Source of the DNA: Bog-113 sp963752695
Lineage (GTDB): Bacteria; Acidobacteriota; Terriglobia; Bryobacterales; Bryobacteraceae
Direction: 5' to 3'
DNA: 64,000 nt
NCBI GenBank assembly: GCA_963752695.1
Contig: CAVVZB010000002.1
Location: forward strand, 434,001 to 498,000
The notes below the pieces were generated by a model that worked only from the letters and a program-made list of their open reading frames with translations, did not search any database and was not told where the DNA came from. A program made the position numbers and the translations under genes. Each line of letters starts with the position of its first letter. Positions within the stretch are counted from its first letter, which is position 1. This document shows, in pieces, positions 52,638 to 61,327 of the stretch.

Positions 52638-52940
52638 ATGAGGTTCAACTTCCTGCTGCTGGTCACTGCCTCGCTTCTGTTATCGCAAGACACGACTCGG
52701 CTACCCGACAGCGCCTTGGCCGTTCTGAATTTCGTTGCCCCGCCTTATCTCCGGGACGCAAGAGACAAGCGCATATCGGGTCGAACAGAAGTCAGTGTTT
52801 CGATTAGCAAAGATGGCTCCGTGAACGCAGTTAGAACGATCGTCGCTCACCCCGTCTTTGAAAGCGATGTTCTGACGGCTTTGAAACCCGTCCAATCACT
52901 CCGGAGACTCACGTTTCGGCTGCCTTGCCATTATCGGTGA
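52638..52940 (+). pseudogene. TonB C-terminal-like secreted protein, probably frameshifted
   Basis: The ORF of 100 residues starts with a signal peptide (MRFNFLLLVTASLLLSQD). A TonB C-terminal-like core follows (LNFVAPPYLRDARDKRISGRTEVSVSISKDGSVNAVRTIVAHPVFESDVLTALK). After about 52885 the frame loses family character (PVQSLRRLTFRLPCHYR). A different frame then offers HVSAALPLSVTIR, which looks more like the usual final strand. A single-base slip is the simplest reading. The usual TonB membrane anchor and Pro-rich spacer are absent. It lies between the two 28-bp repeats. Confidence 0.6.
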
Positions 52941-53031
52941 CTATACGAACGGAGATGCCTTGTCCACAAGTTGATGCGAGTCGTGCTCCCGCTCAATAGC
53001 TTCTCGCCTGTGGCTGGTTGAGCTATGCCGA

Positions 53032-53059
53032 GATCAGATGCGGGTGCCCTTCAGCGCGA
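53032..53059. repeat. 28-bp direct repeat, copy B (native hscA 3' end)
   Basis: Contains the last codons and stop of hscA on the minus strand. Its near-identical copy at 52598-52625 forms the end of the RES gene. The layout resembles a target or attachment-site duplication at a gene 3' end. Confidence 0.85.
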
Positions 53060-54860
53060 CCTGAACGGCTGAGTTCATCATTTCTTCGGCCAGCGGCCGT
53101 GTAACTTGATCAAGCGCCTCAATCTTGTTCCGGATCGCGCGATGATCTTCGGTCGACTTGCTATCCACCAGTTCCGCCATCGCCCGGTCCACTAGGGTGC
53201 GGTCCGCTTCATCCAACCGCAGCCATGCGGGATTGGTCCGGGCTTTCTCTGCCGCCAGCAGAATGGCGTCCGCTTCCACCCGGGCCTCTGCCACTTGCCG
53301 GGCCGCGAAATCAGCCTCAGCGTGATTGAAGGAAGCCTCAATCATCGCCTCCACTTGCTCATCGGTCAGACCATAAGTGGGCTTCACTTCCATGGACTGT
53401 TCCTTGCCGGTGCGGGCGTCGCGCGCCGTCACGTTCAAGATGCCGTTTGCGTCAATCAGGAAGCGCACCTCGATCCGCGCGAGGCCAGCCGGAAGCGGGT
53501 CAATCTCCTGAAGGTCGAACACCAGCAAGGAGCGGCAATCTTTCGTCAACTCCCGCTCACCCTGCACAACGTGGATACGAACGTTTCGTTGACCATCCAC
53601 GGATGTCGTAAACGTCTCGCTCGCGCTAGCCGGAATGGTCGAGTTGCGATGGATGATCTTGGAGACGAGCCCGCCCATGGTTTCGATGCCGAGCGAAAGC
53701 GGCGTGACATCGAGTAACAGCTGGTTTTCGACAGATCCGCCTAGAATTCCCGCTTGCACCGCAGCGCCGAGAGCAACCACCTCGTCCGGATTCAGGTCCG
53801 TATGGGGTCGCGCGCCAAAGAGCACTTCGACCGCGTTGCGGACCATGGGGATCCGCGACGAGCCGCCTACCATTACCACTTCGTCAATCCGCTCCACCGT
53901 CATTCCGGAATCTTGAATGCATTGGCGGCACGGGCCCAGCGTGCGATCGATGATGTCGCGAATCAGATTCTCAAACAACTCCCGAGTCAACGTGCGCGCA
54001 TAGCGGCGGCCCGCCCACTCGTATTCCAGGTCGACGGCCATCCGTGCCGAGAGCAGCTCTTTCGCCGTGATCACGGAGCGGCGCAGCAGCTCCATGGCCT
54101 CGCCACTGCTACGTACATCGAAATCCCACTCGCTGGCGATGTCTTCAACCGCGATCTGTATCATGCGGTTATCAATGTCGTCACCACCCAGGTGCGTGTC
54201 GCCGTTGGTAGCGAGCACTTCGAAGATCCCGTCGTGCAGCTTCAATATCGAGATATCGAAGGTGCCTCCGCCCAGATCGTACACCGCGACAACGCCGTCC
54301 TTGCGCTTATCCAGCCCGTAAGCCAGCGCCGCAGCCGTAGGCTCATTGACTAGCCGCAGAATCTCCAGCCCGGCAATGCGTCCGGCGTCTTTGGTGGCTT
54401 GGCGCTGTGCGTCGTTGAAATAAGCCGGAACGGTTACCACGGCTTTGGTCACAGCCGCGCCAAGCTCGTCTTCGGCCCGCATCTTTAACTCGCGCAACAC
54501 GTACGCGGCGACTTCCGGAGGCGTCAGGAAGCGGTCGCCGACGGCTAGGCGGATAACCGATTCACTATCCGGGCCAATCTGAAACGGCAGGTAATGCAGT
54601 TCCTCTCGGATGTCCGCCAGGCCCTTCCCCATGAGCCGCTTGGCTGAGTAAACGGCGCGCCCCGGGTGATGCAGCAGAATGGCGCGGGCAGGTTCTCCGG
54701 CTACGAACGCCCCATCGTCGGACAAAGCCACAATGCTCGGCACGATGCCCGTGAGAATCCGCGGCCCGTCCGGCGCCATGATGGCGGCCAGGCTATTGGT
54801 CGTCCCGAGGTCAATCCCGACGATGTTCTCTTCCGGCGTGCCAAAGTCAATCTGAAACAT
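53034..54860 (-). CDS. hscA: Hsp70-type chaperone HscA
   Basis: A 608-residue Hsp70 of HscA length. The ATPase motifs are GIDLGTTNSLAAIMA, VYDLGGGTFDISILK and VVMVGGSSRIPMVRNAV. The substrate domain has LLLDVTPLSLGIETMGG. It uses ATP to help transfer the iron-sulfur cluster from IscU. It overlaps hscB by 14 bases. Downstream in E. coli come fdx and iscX; here a repeat and the toxin locus follow and no ferredoxin gene is found. Confidence 0.95.
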   Translation of the reverse strand: MFQIDFGTPEENIVGIDLGTTNSLAAIMAPDGPRILTGIVPSIVALSDDGAFVAGEPARAILLHHPGRAVYSAKRLMGKGLADIREELHYLPFQIGPDSESVIRLAVGDRFLTPPEVAAYVLRELKMRAEDELGAAVTKAVVTVPAYFNDAQRQATKDAGRIAGLEILRLVNEPTAAALAYGLDKRKDGVVAVYDLGGGTFDISILKLHDGIFEVLATNGDTHLGGDDIDNRMIQIAVEDIASEWDFDVRSSGEAMELLRRSVITAKELLSARMAVDLEYEWAGRRYARTLTRELFENLIRDIIDRTLGPCRQCIQDSGMTVERIDEVVMVGGSSRIPMVRNAVEVLFGARPHTDLNPDEVVALGAAVQAGILGGSVENQLLLDVTPLSLGIETMGGLVSKIIHRNSTIPASASETFTTSVDGQRNVRIHVVQGERELTKDCRSLLVFDLQEIDPLPAGLARIEVRFLIDANGILNVTARDARTGKEQSMEVKPTYGLTDEQVEAMIEASFNHAEADFAARQVAEARVEADAILLAAEKARTNPAWLRLDEADRTLVDRAMAELVDSKSTEDHRAIRNKIEALDQVTRPLAEEMMNSAVQVALKGTRI

Positions 54861-55380
54861 AGTTTTTTAATGTCGTTCGCGTCTCAAGGACGAGGTTGGA
54901 GATGTATTTCCGATAGTTCAAATGCGCGCGGATCAGCTTCAGAACGGCGGGCGCATTAGACTCATCCCACGCGCGGAAGTCCGCTTCCAGGTCTGCATCG
55001 GCTGTTGCGAGTAAATCCTGGAAGCGCTTTAGCGCATCGCGAAGCTGGGGCAGGGAATCGGTATCTCCTGCCTGTAACTCTTCCAGCGCAAGGTTCAGTT
55101 CGAAGACCTCTTCAAGAAGCTCCGGCGGAACTTTATCTTCCGAGGGTGGAATGCCTTTGAGCGTCAGCAGATGTTCCGCGCGCGACACGGGCTGCCGCAG
55201 CGTGCGATAGGCGTCGTTCAGAACCGCTGACGCGTCAAGTGCCCGCTGTTGCTCATCGGCGGACGCACGCGCAAAGCGATCGGGATGCCATTTGCGGCTC
55301 AGCGCGTAGAATCTCTTCTCGAGATCCTGTGCGTCGATAATTAGTTTCTCTGGGACTTCGAGGGTCTCGAAGTAGTTCAC
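54847..55380 (-). CDS. hscB: Co-chaperone HscB
   Basis: About 177 residues. The J domain has HPD at 32-34 within YALSRKWHPDRF. The C-terminal three-helix IscU-binding part follows (SRAEHLLTLKGI ... LEELQAGDTDSLPQLRDALK). HscB brings IscU to HscA and stimulates its ATPase. The GTG at 55380 lies 2 bases after the iscA stop; a TTG two codons earlier would overlap that stop. No zinc-binding N-terminus is present. Confidence 0.93.
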   Translation of the reverse strand: MNYFETLEVPEKLIIDAQDLEKRFYALSRKWHPDRFARASADEQQRALDASAVLNDAYRTLRQPVSRAEHLLTLKGIPPSEDKVPPELLEEVFELNLALEELQAGDTDSLPQLRDALKRFQDLLATADADLEADFRAWDESNAPAVLKLIRAHLNYRKYISNLVLETRTTLKNYVSD

Positions 55381-55382
55381 GC

Positions 55383-55718
55383 TCAACCGGCGAAGCTGGT
55401 GCCGCAGCCGCAACTCTTGCTGGCGTTCGGATTATCGAAAACGAAGCCAGACTGCATCAGGCTCTCTTTGTAATCGAGCGTGAGCCCGCGCAAATAAATC
55501 AAGCTCTTGGGATCGATGAAAACCTTGACCCCGTCGAATTCGAAAATGTGATCGCGCTCCCGCGGCTTCACCTCGAACTTGAACTGATAGCTCAAGCCGG
55601 AACAGCCCCCACCCAGGATTCCGAGCCGCAGACCTCCAAAAACGCCTTCGCGCTCAAAGGTCTGCTTGATCTTCTGAATTGCTTTCGGCGTTACCTGAAC
55701 GGCAGCCGCTTCGGTCAC
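55383..55718 (-). CDS. iscA: A-type iron-sulfur carrier IscA
   Basis: About 111 residues with the three conserved cysteines: GGGCSGLSY (Cys39) and SCGCGTSFAG (Cys103, Cys105). It carries clusters or iron to target proteins. The GTG at 55718 starts one base after the iscU stop (TAA-C-GTG). The longer open frame upstream is antisense/out-of-frame text over iscU and is not part of the protein. Confidence 0.95.
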   Translation of the reverse strand: MTEAAAVQVTPKAIQKIKQTFEREGVFGGLRLGILGGGCSGLSYQFKFEVKPRERDHIFEFDGVKVFIDPKSLIYLRGLTLDYKESLMQSGFVFDNPNASKSCGCGTSFAG

Positions 55719-55719
55719 G

Positions 55720-56142
55720 TTAGCCAACGGTCTGAACCACCGGAGCGCCCACGGTAGAGTGCGCGCCCTGCTTGGTTTTGTAGTCGGTGATGGCGGCCTT
55801 GATGGCGTCTTCAGCCAGCACGGAGCAATGGATCTTAACGGGGGGCAAGCTGAGCTCGTTGACGATGACGGTGTTAGAAATCGCCAGAGCTTCATCCACC
55901 GTCTTACCCTTCAGCATCTCGGTGGCGAGCGAAGAACTGGCAATTGCGCTACCGCAGCCGAACGTCTTGAACTTGGCGTCTTCGATGATGCCGGACGCGT
56001 TGACCTTAATCTGCAGCTTCATGACGTCGCCGCATTCCGGCGCGCCTACCATTCCGGTACCCACCTGCGGATCTTTCTTGTCGAGAGAGCCAACGTTGCG
56101 GGGATTGTTGTAGTGATCGAGAACTTTATCCGAATATGCCAT
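55720..56142 (-). CDS. iscU: Iron-sulfur scaffold IscU
   Basis: A 140-residue scaffold. The cluster ligands Cys37 (ECGD, with Asp39), Cys63 (TFGCGSAIASSS) and Cys106 (PPVKIHCS) are in place, and the LPPVK chaperone-binding motif recognised by HscA is intact. A ~12-residue extension (STVGAPVVQTVG) closes the protein. It lies 51 bp after iscS. Confidence 0.97.
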   Translation of the reverse strand: MAYSDKVLDHYNNPRNVGSLDKKDPQVGTGMVGAPECGDVMKLQIKVNASGIIEDAKFKTFGCGSAIASSSLATEMLKGKTVDEALAISNTVIVNELSLPPVKIHCSVLAEDAIKAAITDYKTKQGAHSTVGAPVVQTVG

Positions 56143-56193
56143 GTGGTTTTCCTTTGACGTTCAAATTGTTTGGCGGGAAGCCGGCTGCGGCGT

Positions 56194-57408
56194 CTAGTGC
56201 GCCGCCCACTGTACTTTCGAAAGATCCACGCCTTCTTTCGCCATTTCATAAAGCGGCGAAAGCTCGCGCAGCTTGCGCACCACGTCGATCACACGATCCG
56301 CGGCGTAATCCACTTCTTCCTCTGTATTGAACCGGCCGATTCCGAACCGAATCGACGAATGCGCAATGTCGTCGCCCGCCCCGAGCGCCTTCAGCACATA
56401 GCTCGGTTCCAGCGTCGCCGAGGTACAAGCGGACCCCGAACTCACTGCAATGTCGTTGATGCCCATCAGCAGACTTTCGCCTTCCACGTACGCGAAGCTG
56501 ATGTTCAAATTGTGCGGCAGCCGCGACTCCATCGTGCCGTTGATATAAACCTCATCCAGCTCGGACTCCAGCTTGTTCTTCAACTTGTCCCGGAGGTACT
56601 GCAAGCGCTTGGACTCCTCCGGCATTTCGCGATGCGCGATGTTGCAGGCCTCGCCAAGCCCAACAATTCCAGGGACATTCAGCGTGCCAGAACGCATCCC
56701 GCGTTCATGACCACCGCCGTCAATCTGCGCCGTAATCTGCACCCGCGGATTGCGCCTGCGAACGTAAAGGGCACCAACGCCCTTCGGCCCATACAGCTTG
56801 TGGGCGGTAAGGGAAAGGATATCGATGTTGTCTCGAATCACGTCTACAGGCACTTTGCCCACGGCCTGAACCGCGTCCGAGTGAAACAGAACGCCACGCT
56901 CCTTACACATTTTGCCAATCTCGGCCATATGCTGGATCACGCCGATCTCGTTATTGGCATACATGATGGAGACCAGAATCGTCTTGTCAGTGAAGGCTTC
57001 CCGCAGCATGTCAAGATCCACGAGGCCATCCTGCCGCAATGGCAGGTAGGTCACACGCGCACCCCGTTTCTCCACGTGCTTGCAAGTATCGAGCACCGCC
57101 TTGTGCTCGGTAGCCGCCGTGATGATGTGGTTGCCGCGCTCGGCATACATCTCCACTACACCCTTAATCGCGAGGTTGTTCGATTCGGTCGCGCCGCTCG
57201 TGAAGATGATTTCTTTCGGCGATGCATTGATCAAGCTCGCAATCTGTTTCCGAGCATTTTCCACCGCCAATTCCGATTCCCAGCCGAAGCTGTGATTGCG
57301 GCTGGCCGCGTTACCGAACTTTTCGGTGTAATACGGGATCATGGCTTCCAGGACCCGCGGATCCATCTGGGTTGTCGCGTGATTATCGAGGTAAATAGGG
57401 AGTTTCAT
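56194..57408 (-). CDS. iscS: Cysteine desulfurase IscS
   Basis: A 404-residue group I desulfurase. The PLP-binding Lys is in TAHKLYGPKG (Lys204), the PLP-stacking His in TAATEHKAVLD, and the catalytic Cys in the mobile loop SSGSACTSATLEP (Cys328). It delivers sulfur from cysteine to IscU. It begins 12 bp after iscR on the same strand. Confidence 0.97.
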   Translation of the reverse strand: MKLPIYLDNHATTQMDPRVLEAMIPYYTEKFGNAASRNHSFGWESELAVENARKQIASLINASPKEIIFTSGATESNNLAIKGVVEMYAERGNHIITAATEHKAVLDTCKHVEKRGARVTYLPLRQDGLVDLDMLREAFTDKTILVSIMYANNEIGVIQHMAEIGKMCKERGVLFHSDAVQAVGKVPVDVIRDNIDILSLTAHKLYGPKGVGALYVRRRNPRVQITAQIDGGGHERGMRSGTLNVPGIVGLGEACNIAHREMPEESKRLQYLRDKLKNKLESELDEVYINGTMESRLPHNLNISFAYVEGESLLMGINDIAVSSGSACTSATLEPSYVLKALGAGDDIAHSSIRFGIGRFNTEEEVDYAADRVIDVVRKLRELSPLYEMAKEGVDLSKVQWAAH

Positions 57409-57420
57409 GAATGGTGAATC

Positions 57421-57912
57421 CTACAGTATGTGCAGCCCGTCAAACGCCGCTACCGTTTCAGAGGATGCGGGAAGGGGGAACTTAGGTTCGGATCTTCCGT
57501 CGCGCGGCAGCACTGGTCCGGCAAGATCCTGAATCGACATTGAGTTGAGAAGCTCTAAGATCGCCTCGTGAACGCGCCGGAGCGGTTCGCGAACCGTGCA
57601 GCGATCGCTCTGATCGCACTCTCCGTGTTCCGTAAAACAATTCGTGAGAATGATCGGGCCGTCAATCGCTCGGATCACTTCGAGCGCGCTGATATCGGTC
57701 GACTTGCGCGCCAAACGATAACCGCCGTTAGTGCCTGCCACCGATTGCGTCAGGCGGCTGCGAGTCAGTTTCTGCAACACTTTGGCCAGCAGCGGCAACG
57801 GGATTCCGTAAGTGTCGGCAATCTCTTTAGCGCTGGACGTACCTCGCGGGCTGACGGCCAAGTGCCGGAGTGCGATGAGCCCATAATCGGCTTTCTTGGT
57901 CAGTTTCAGCAT
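57421..57912 (-). CDS. iscR: Rrf2-family regulator IscR
   Basis: A 163-residue Rrf2 protein. The winged helix (MLKLTKKADYGLIALRHLA ... LLAKVLQKLTRSRL) is followed by the cluster-binding cysteines 92, 99 and 105 (NCFTEHGECDQSDRC), a Cys-x6-Cys-x5-Cys pattern like IscR. It would sense iron-sulfur status and repress the isc operon. The ~30-residue tail after the cysteines is longer than in E. coli. A promoter and a direct repeat lie just upstream. Confidence 0.9.
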   Translation of the reverse strand: MLKLTKKADYGLIALRHLAVSPRGTSSAKEIADTYGIPLPLLAKVLQKLTRSRLTQSVAGTNGGYRLARKSTDISALEVIRAIDGPIILTNCFTEHGECDQSDRCTVREPLRRVHEAILELLNSMSIQDLAGPVLPRDGRSEPKFPLPASSETVAAFDGLHIL

Positions 57913-57931
57913 CGGGGAGAGATCTGGGACG

Positions 57932-57951
57932 GATTAAGTCCTAGATTAAGT
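57932..57951. promoter_or_regulatory. Direct repeat GATTAAGT x2, candidate IscR operator
   Basis: The 8-base word occurs at 57932-57939 and 57944-57951, 12 bp apart. It overlaps the start-point region of the isc promoter and lies 20-39 bases before the iscR start codon. It does not match the E. coli type 1 IscR consensus by eye. Confidence 0.4.
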
Positions 57952-57977
57952 GTACGCGCGGGGTGCTGCGGAGTCAA
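57949..57977 (-). promoter_or_regulatory. Promoter of the isc operon
   Basis: Reading leftward, TTGACT (57977-57972) and TACACT (57954-57949) are separated by 17 bp. The transcript would start near 57942, about 30 bases before the iscR ATG. Confidence 0.6.
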
Positions 57978-58056
57978 GGTGAACGAAGGACTGGCGGAAA
58001 TACTTGCGCCCACCTCCGGTCAAACGAGTAGAATACCTAAACCACAAAGGAAACGT

Positions 58057-59196
58057 ATGTCCACCTTAAAGACGCTCGCCTGCTCCCTCGCGCTAGCCGC
58101 TGCTGCCGCTTTTCCTGTAGTTGCCGCTACCCAGTTCGTGTCCACCCATGGCATCGATCGGTCCACCTGCGGAACCGTCACCAGCCCTTGCAAAACGATT
58201 CAATACGCCGTCAGCAATCGAGCCGTGTCGGGAGACACGCTGATCGTGCTCCCGGGCACCTACCTTGAACGGGTGAACATCTCCATATCTCTTTCCATAT
58301 CCGGCTACGGCGCTGCGGGGACAACGATTATCGATGGAAACAACCGAGGCATCGTGGTGACCATCGGCGCTACGGTGACTCTCATCAACCTCACCATCCA
58401 GCACGGGAGTACGGTGAGTTGCGGTGCAGGCATCCTCAACAATTCCACCCTTACCCTCTACCACGTCACGGTCACCGGGAATTCGGCCAATGGCGGTGAT
58501 ATCGGTTCCGGCCAAGGCGGCGGGATTTGTAACTACGGCAATCTCGACATCGAGGAGAGCACCGTTAGCTCCAATTCCGGCGAAGAGGCCGGCGGCATTT
58601 TTAATCTCGGCAATCAACTCCTAATTGATAGGAGCACGATCAGTTCGAATAGCACCGCTAGCTACGGAGCAGGGATCGAAAGCTTTGGGCCGACCTCCAT
58701 CACGAACAGCACCATTGCAAATAATGGTGCCATCTACGGGGGCGGCATCGACAATCACGGTCAACTGGAAATGTACAACTGCACCATTGTCAATAACTCA
58801 GCCCAAGTCGGCGGCGGAATTTTCAATGACATCGTCGGTGGCCCCCAGCCGGTGAACATGTCGAACACCATTCTGTCGGGAAACAGCGATTCATATAGCA
58901 GCCCTGATTGCAGCGGTTCCGGGATCGCGTCCCAAGACTATAACCAGTTTGGAAACCTATCCGGCTGCACAGTCGCTTTGGCTCCCCATGATGTGGTCGG
59001 TGCGGCGCTGTTGCTGGGCCCTTTACAAAACAATGGCGGGCCGACAATGACCATTGCCCCGATGCCGGGAAGTCCGGTGATCGATGGCGGTAATCCCGCC
59101 GGCTGTCAAGGCCCGAACGGTACACTCGCCCTGGACCAGCGCCGGGCGGTTCGCGGTACCCCGTGCGACACCGGTTCAGTCGAGGTCAAGGATTAG
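58057..59196 (+). CDS. Secreted right-handed beta-helix protein (choice-of-anchor Q type)
   Basis: A 379-residue exported protein. The signal peptide is LACSLALAAAAAFPVVAA. The opening TSPCKTIQYAVSNRAVSGDTLIVLPGTYLE is the usual start of pectin-lyase-like helices. Repeated turns follow (GGGICNYGNLDIEESTVSSN, AGGIFNLGNQLLIDRSTISSN, YGGGIDNHGQLEMYNCTIVNN). The end (GSPVIDGGNP ... LDQRRAVRG ... CDTGSVE) matches the choice-of-anchor Q domain. It is probably surface-exposed; no catalytic residues can be assigned. AAAGGA precedes the ATG. TAGAAT at 58029-58034 may be the -10 box. Confidence 0.85.
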   Translation: MSTLKTLACSLALAAAAAFPVVAATQFVSTHGIDRSTCGTVTSPCKTIQYAVSNRAVSGDTLIVLPGTYLERVNISISLSISGYGAAGTTIIDGNNRGIVVTIGATVTLINLTIQHGSTVSCGAGILNNSTLTLYHVTVTGNSANGGDIGSGQGGGICNYGNLDIEESTVSSNSGEEAGGIFNLGNQLLIDRSTISSNSTASYGAGIESFGPTSITNSTIANNGAIYGGGIDNHGQLEMYNCTIVNNSAQVGGGIFNDIVGGPQPVNMSNTILSGNSDSYSSPDCSGSGIASQDYNQFGNLSGCTVALAPHDVVGAALLLGPLQNNGGPTMTIAPMPGSPVIDGGNPAGCQGPNGTLALDQRRAVRGTPCDTGSVEVKD

Positions 59197-61319
59197 CCCC
59201 GCCCTTTGAATTGCTCGAGCGCCTGTTCCCGCAGAGTATTCAGCGCGTTCGTAATTCGGTCGGTCTCGATTTCGAAAGACGAATGCGTTGGACCATTGCC
59301 GCTCGCCGACATCAGAAGACGGTGCTGCGCCCGCAGATCGGGAAAGTGCGCGGCTTCGGTGGGAGATCCTCGAAAGCCTGCTGCTAGCTGGTAAAGGGTC
59401 AGCTCAACCTGATCAAGGAAGCGGCTAGCCTCGACGTTTGGGGCGTTCGCGCCCCCTGTGGCGAGGCCTTCGAGCGCCATCACGGCATAGATGAAGTCGT
59501 GAGAACTCGCCATCATTGCGCTCATGCGCTCAGTGATCTCCGGCGATGCGCCCGGCTCCATCCCCAGCCGTTCGGCTGAACTCTCCACATTCGATCGGGC
59601 GACGCGCGCCGACTGCCGGGCCCGGTCCACCGCCGCAAATTCCGGGTCGTCTCCCGTCAGGTAAGCCTTGCGCACGGCGCGCAGATACACCCGATATGCA
59701 TCGAGCAAGCGCGCAAAAGATTCGCCCGCAAGCGTCCGTTCCCACGTTGGCCACACCGCATAGGCGATCAAGGCAAGTGCTCCACCGATAGCGGTATTCA
59801 AAGCCCGCAGCGGAATCACCTCACCCGGCGCCACACCAGTCTGCGCGATCAGAGCGACCACCAGCCCGCTGATCGCAATCACAAACAGGCCGTAGTTGGC
59901 GGGGCCGATCCAACGCAGCATCAACGTGAAAGCTCCCACGAAGACGACGTCGGTCAGCGTGCCGATCGGCAGCCAATGGTAGAGAAGCGTCGCGACGATC
60001 AGCCCGATGAAGGTGCCGCCTAATCGCAAAACGCCGCGGCTGAAGGTAGAAATGAAATCGGGCTTGAGCACGATGGCGATGGTCATTGGGATCCAGTACG
60101 CCCGGCGCCAGTCAACCGCGCGGCCAATGGCGTCTCCGATGGCGACACATACCGATAACCGCAGCGCGTGCCGGAACACGCTGGAGCTCATGGTCATATT
60201 GGCCGAAAGCACTTCCAGTTGATTGCCGAAACGAAAACGCGACCTTACGCCGCGCCAGCGGATAGTCCCCGGGGATGCCGGAAGCGCGAAGTCCCGCGAC
60301 ACAGCCATGCGCCACGCCGCGCGCAGCTGGCCCGCGAGTGCCTCCATTTGCGTGCGAGCATCTTGCAGCACCGCGAGAAAGAATGCAGACGCGCCGGAGC
60401 ACTCATAGACGCCAATTTCCTTGAGCAGCGCCTCGCTCTGGCTGGAGAAGTCCGGCCCTGGCCGCTCGGTCGAATCGGCTTGAAGCGCCTGGCTGATGAG
60501 CGTGAGTTCGTCCGCGCACGTCTGCGCGAAGCGGTCGAGAATGGCGGTCGGCGTGGTCCCGCAGTCATCACGCTTCAGCCTTCTCCGCAGGCGAGCCATC
60601 GCCAGAATACGAACGCGAATGCGCTCGGCTTGACTCAACAGCGAGCGGACGCGTTCCCCGGCCGCGCTGTGATCCAGACCCACGATTGATTCCTGCGCGG
60701 TGATGAAAGCAGCCGAACCGAGCGGCGGAGACCCGGGCGTGTCCTCACGATCGACTAACTCGGCCAGTTCGGAAAATAGTGTCGAGAGCGCCACGCGCTC
60801 TTTCGCACTACGGCGAACTGGCCACAACAGGAGCGCTAGCCCGGTTTGTAAAAGCGCGCCGCCGAACGCCACCAGTCCAGAAATCGCCGCGTCAGCCGGG
60901 GAGAGCGGCCGCGAAGTGAAAATGACCAGGGTCACCAGAGTGACGGTCCCAATATCGCCCGCCGCTGTCCCCAAGGAAACGAACATGCCCGCCAGGAAAG
61001 CCGCCGCTGTCGCCACCAGAATTGCCAGCACATCGTTGTGGGCCACCAGTCCGCCCGTAAATAATGCGAGGCCCACGAAAACACTCGCCGTGAGCATGCG
61101 GCGCGCCCGTAAGCCGTACGCATCCACGCCGTCCTGGTAGGCGACATTCAACGCTCCCAGGCTTCCCACCAGACCTAACGCATGTTGGCCCACAGCTCCC
61201 GCGATGATCAGCGGCAGCACGACACCGATGGTGTTGCGGACCGCGATGGGAGGATGAATTTTCGCCCGGTCGAAACGCGTGAGCGACTTTCCAAGGGCTG
61301 TCCAGGTAGAATTCGCCAT
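59193..61319 (-). CDS. FUSC-family membrane protein (YccS/aromatic-acid-exporter-like)
   Basis: A 708-residue protein with two sets of about six hydrophobic helices (~20-170 and ~370-510), each followed by a soluble helical region. This is the FUSC layout (RNTIGVVLPLIIAGAVGQHALGLVGSLGALNVAYQD, and RRAYWIPMTIAIVLKPDFISTFSRGVLRLGGTFIGLIVA). FUSC proteins are linked to efflux of aromatic acids or other small molecules. No AaeA-type partner gene is adjacent. The stop shares TTAG with the convergent beta-helix gene. An operator-like repeat lies just upstream of its start. Confidence 0.85.
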   Translation of the reverse strand: MANSTWTALGKSLTRFDRAKIHPPIAVRNTIGVVLPLIIAGAVGQHALGLVGSLGALNVAYQDGVDAYGLRARRMLTASVFVGLALFTGGLVAHNDVLAILVATAAAFLAGMFVSLGTAAGDIGTVTLVTLVIFTSRPLSPADAAISGLVAFGGALLQTGLALLLWPVRRSAKERVALSTLFSELAELVDREDTPGSPPLGSAAFITAQESIVGLDHSAAGERVRSLLSQAERIRVRILAMARLRRRLKRDDCGTTPTAILDRFAQTCADELTLISQALQADSTERPGPDFSSQSEALLKEIGVYECSGASAFFLAVLQDARTQMEALAGQLRAAWRMAVSRDFALPASPGTIRWRGVRSRFRFGNQLEVLSANMTMSSSVFRHALRLSVCVAIGDAIGRAVDWRRAYWIPMTIAIVLKPDFISTFSRGVLRLGGTFIGLIVATLLYHWLPIGTLTDVVFVGAFTLMLRWIGPANYGLFVIAISGLVVALIAQTGVAPGEVIPLRALNTAIGGALALIAYAVWPTWERTLAGESFARLLDAYRVYLRAVRKAYLTGDDPEFAAVDRARQSARVARSNVESSAERLGMEPGASPEITERMSAMMASSHDFIYAVMALEGLATGGANAPNVEASRFLDQVELTLYQLAAGFRGSPTEAAHFPDLRAQHRLLMSASGNGPTHSSFEIETDRITNALNTLREQALEQFKGRG

Positions 61320-61327
61320 TGCTTCGG

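Noticed and set aside
51415..53059. The toxin-antitoxin segment as an insertion sequence
   Set aside because: No transposase or terminal inverted repeats; only the 28-bp direct repeat is seen.
56170..57417. 415-codon rightward frame opposite iscS
   Set aside because: Antisense shadow; IscS has its PLP lysine and catalytic cysteine in the leftward frame.
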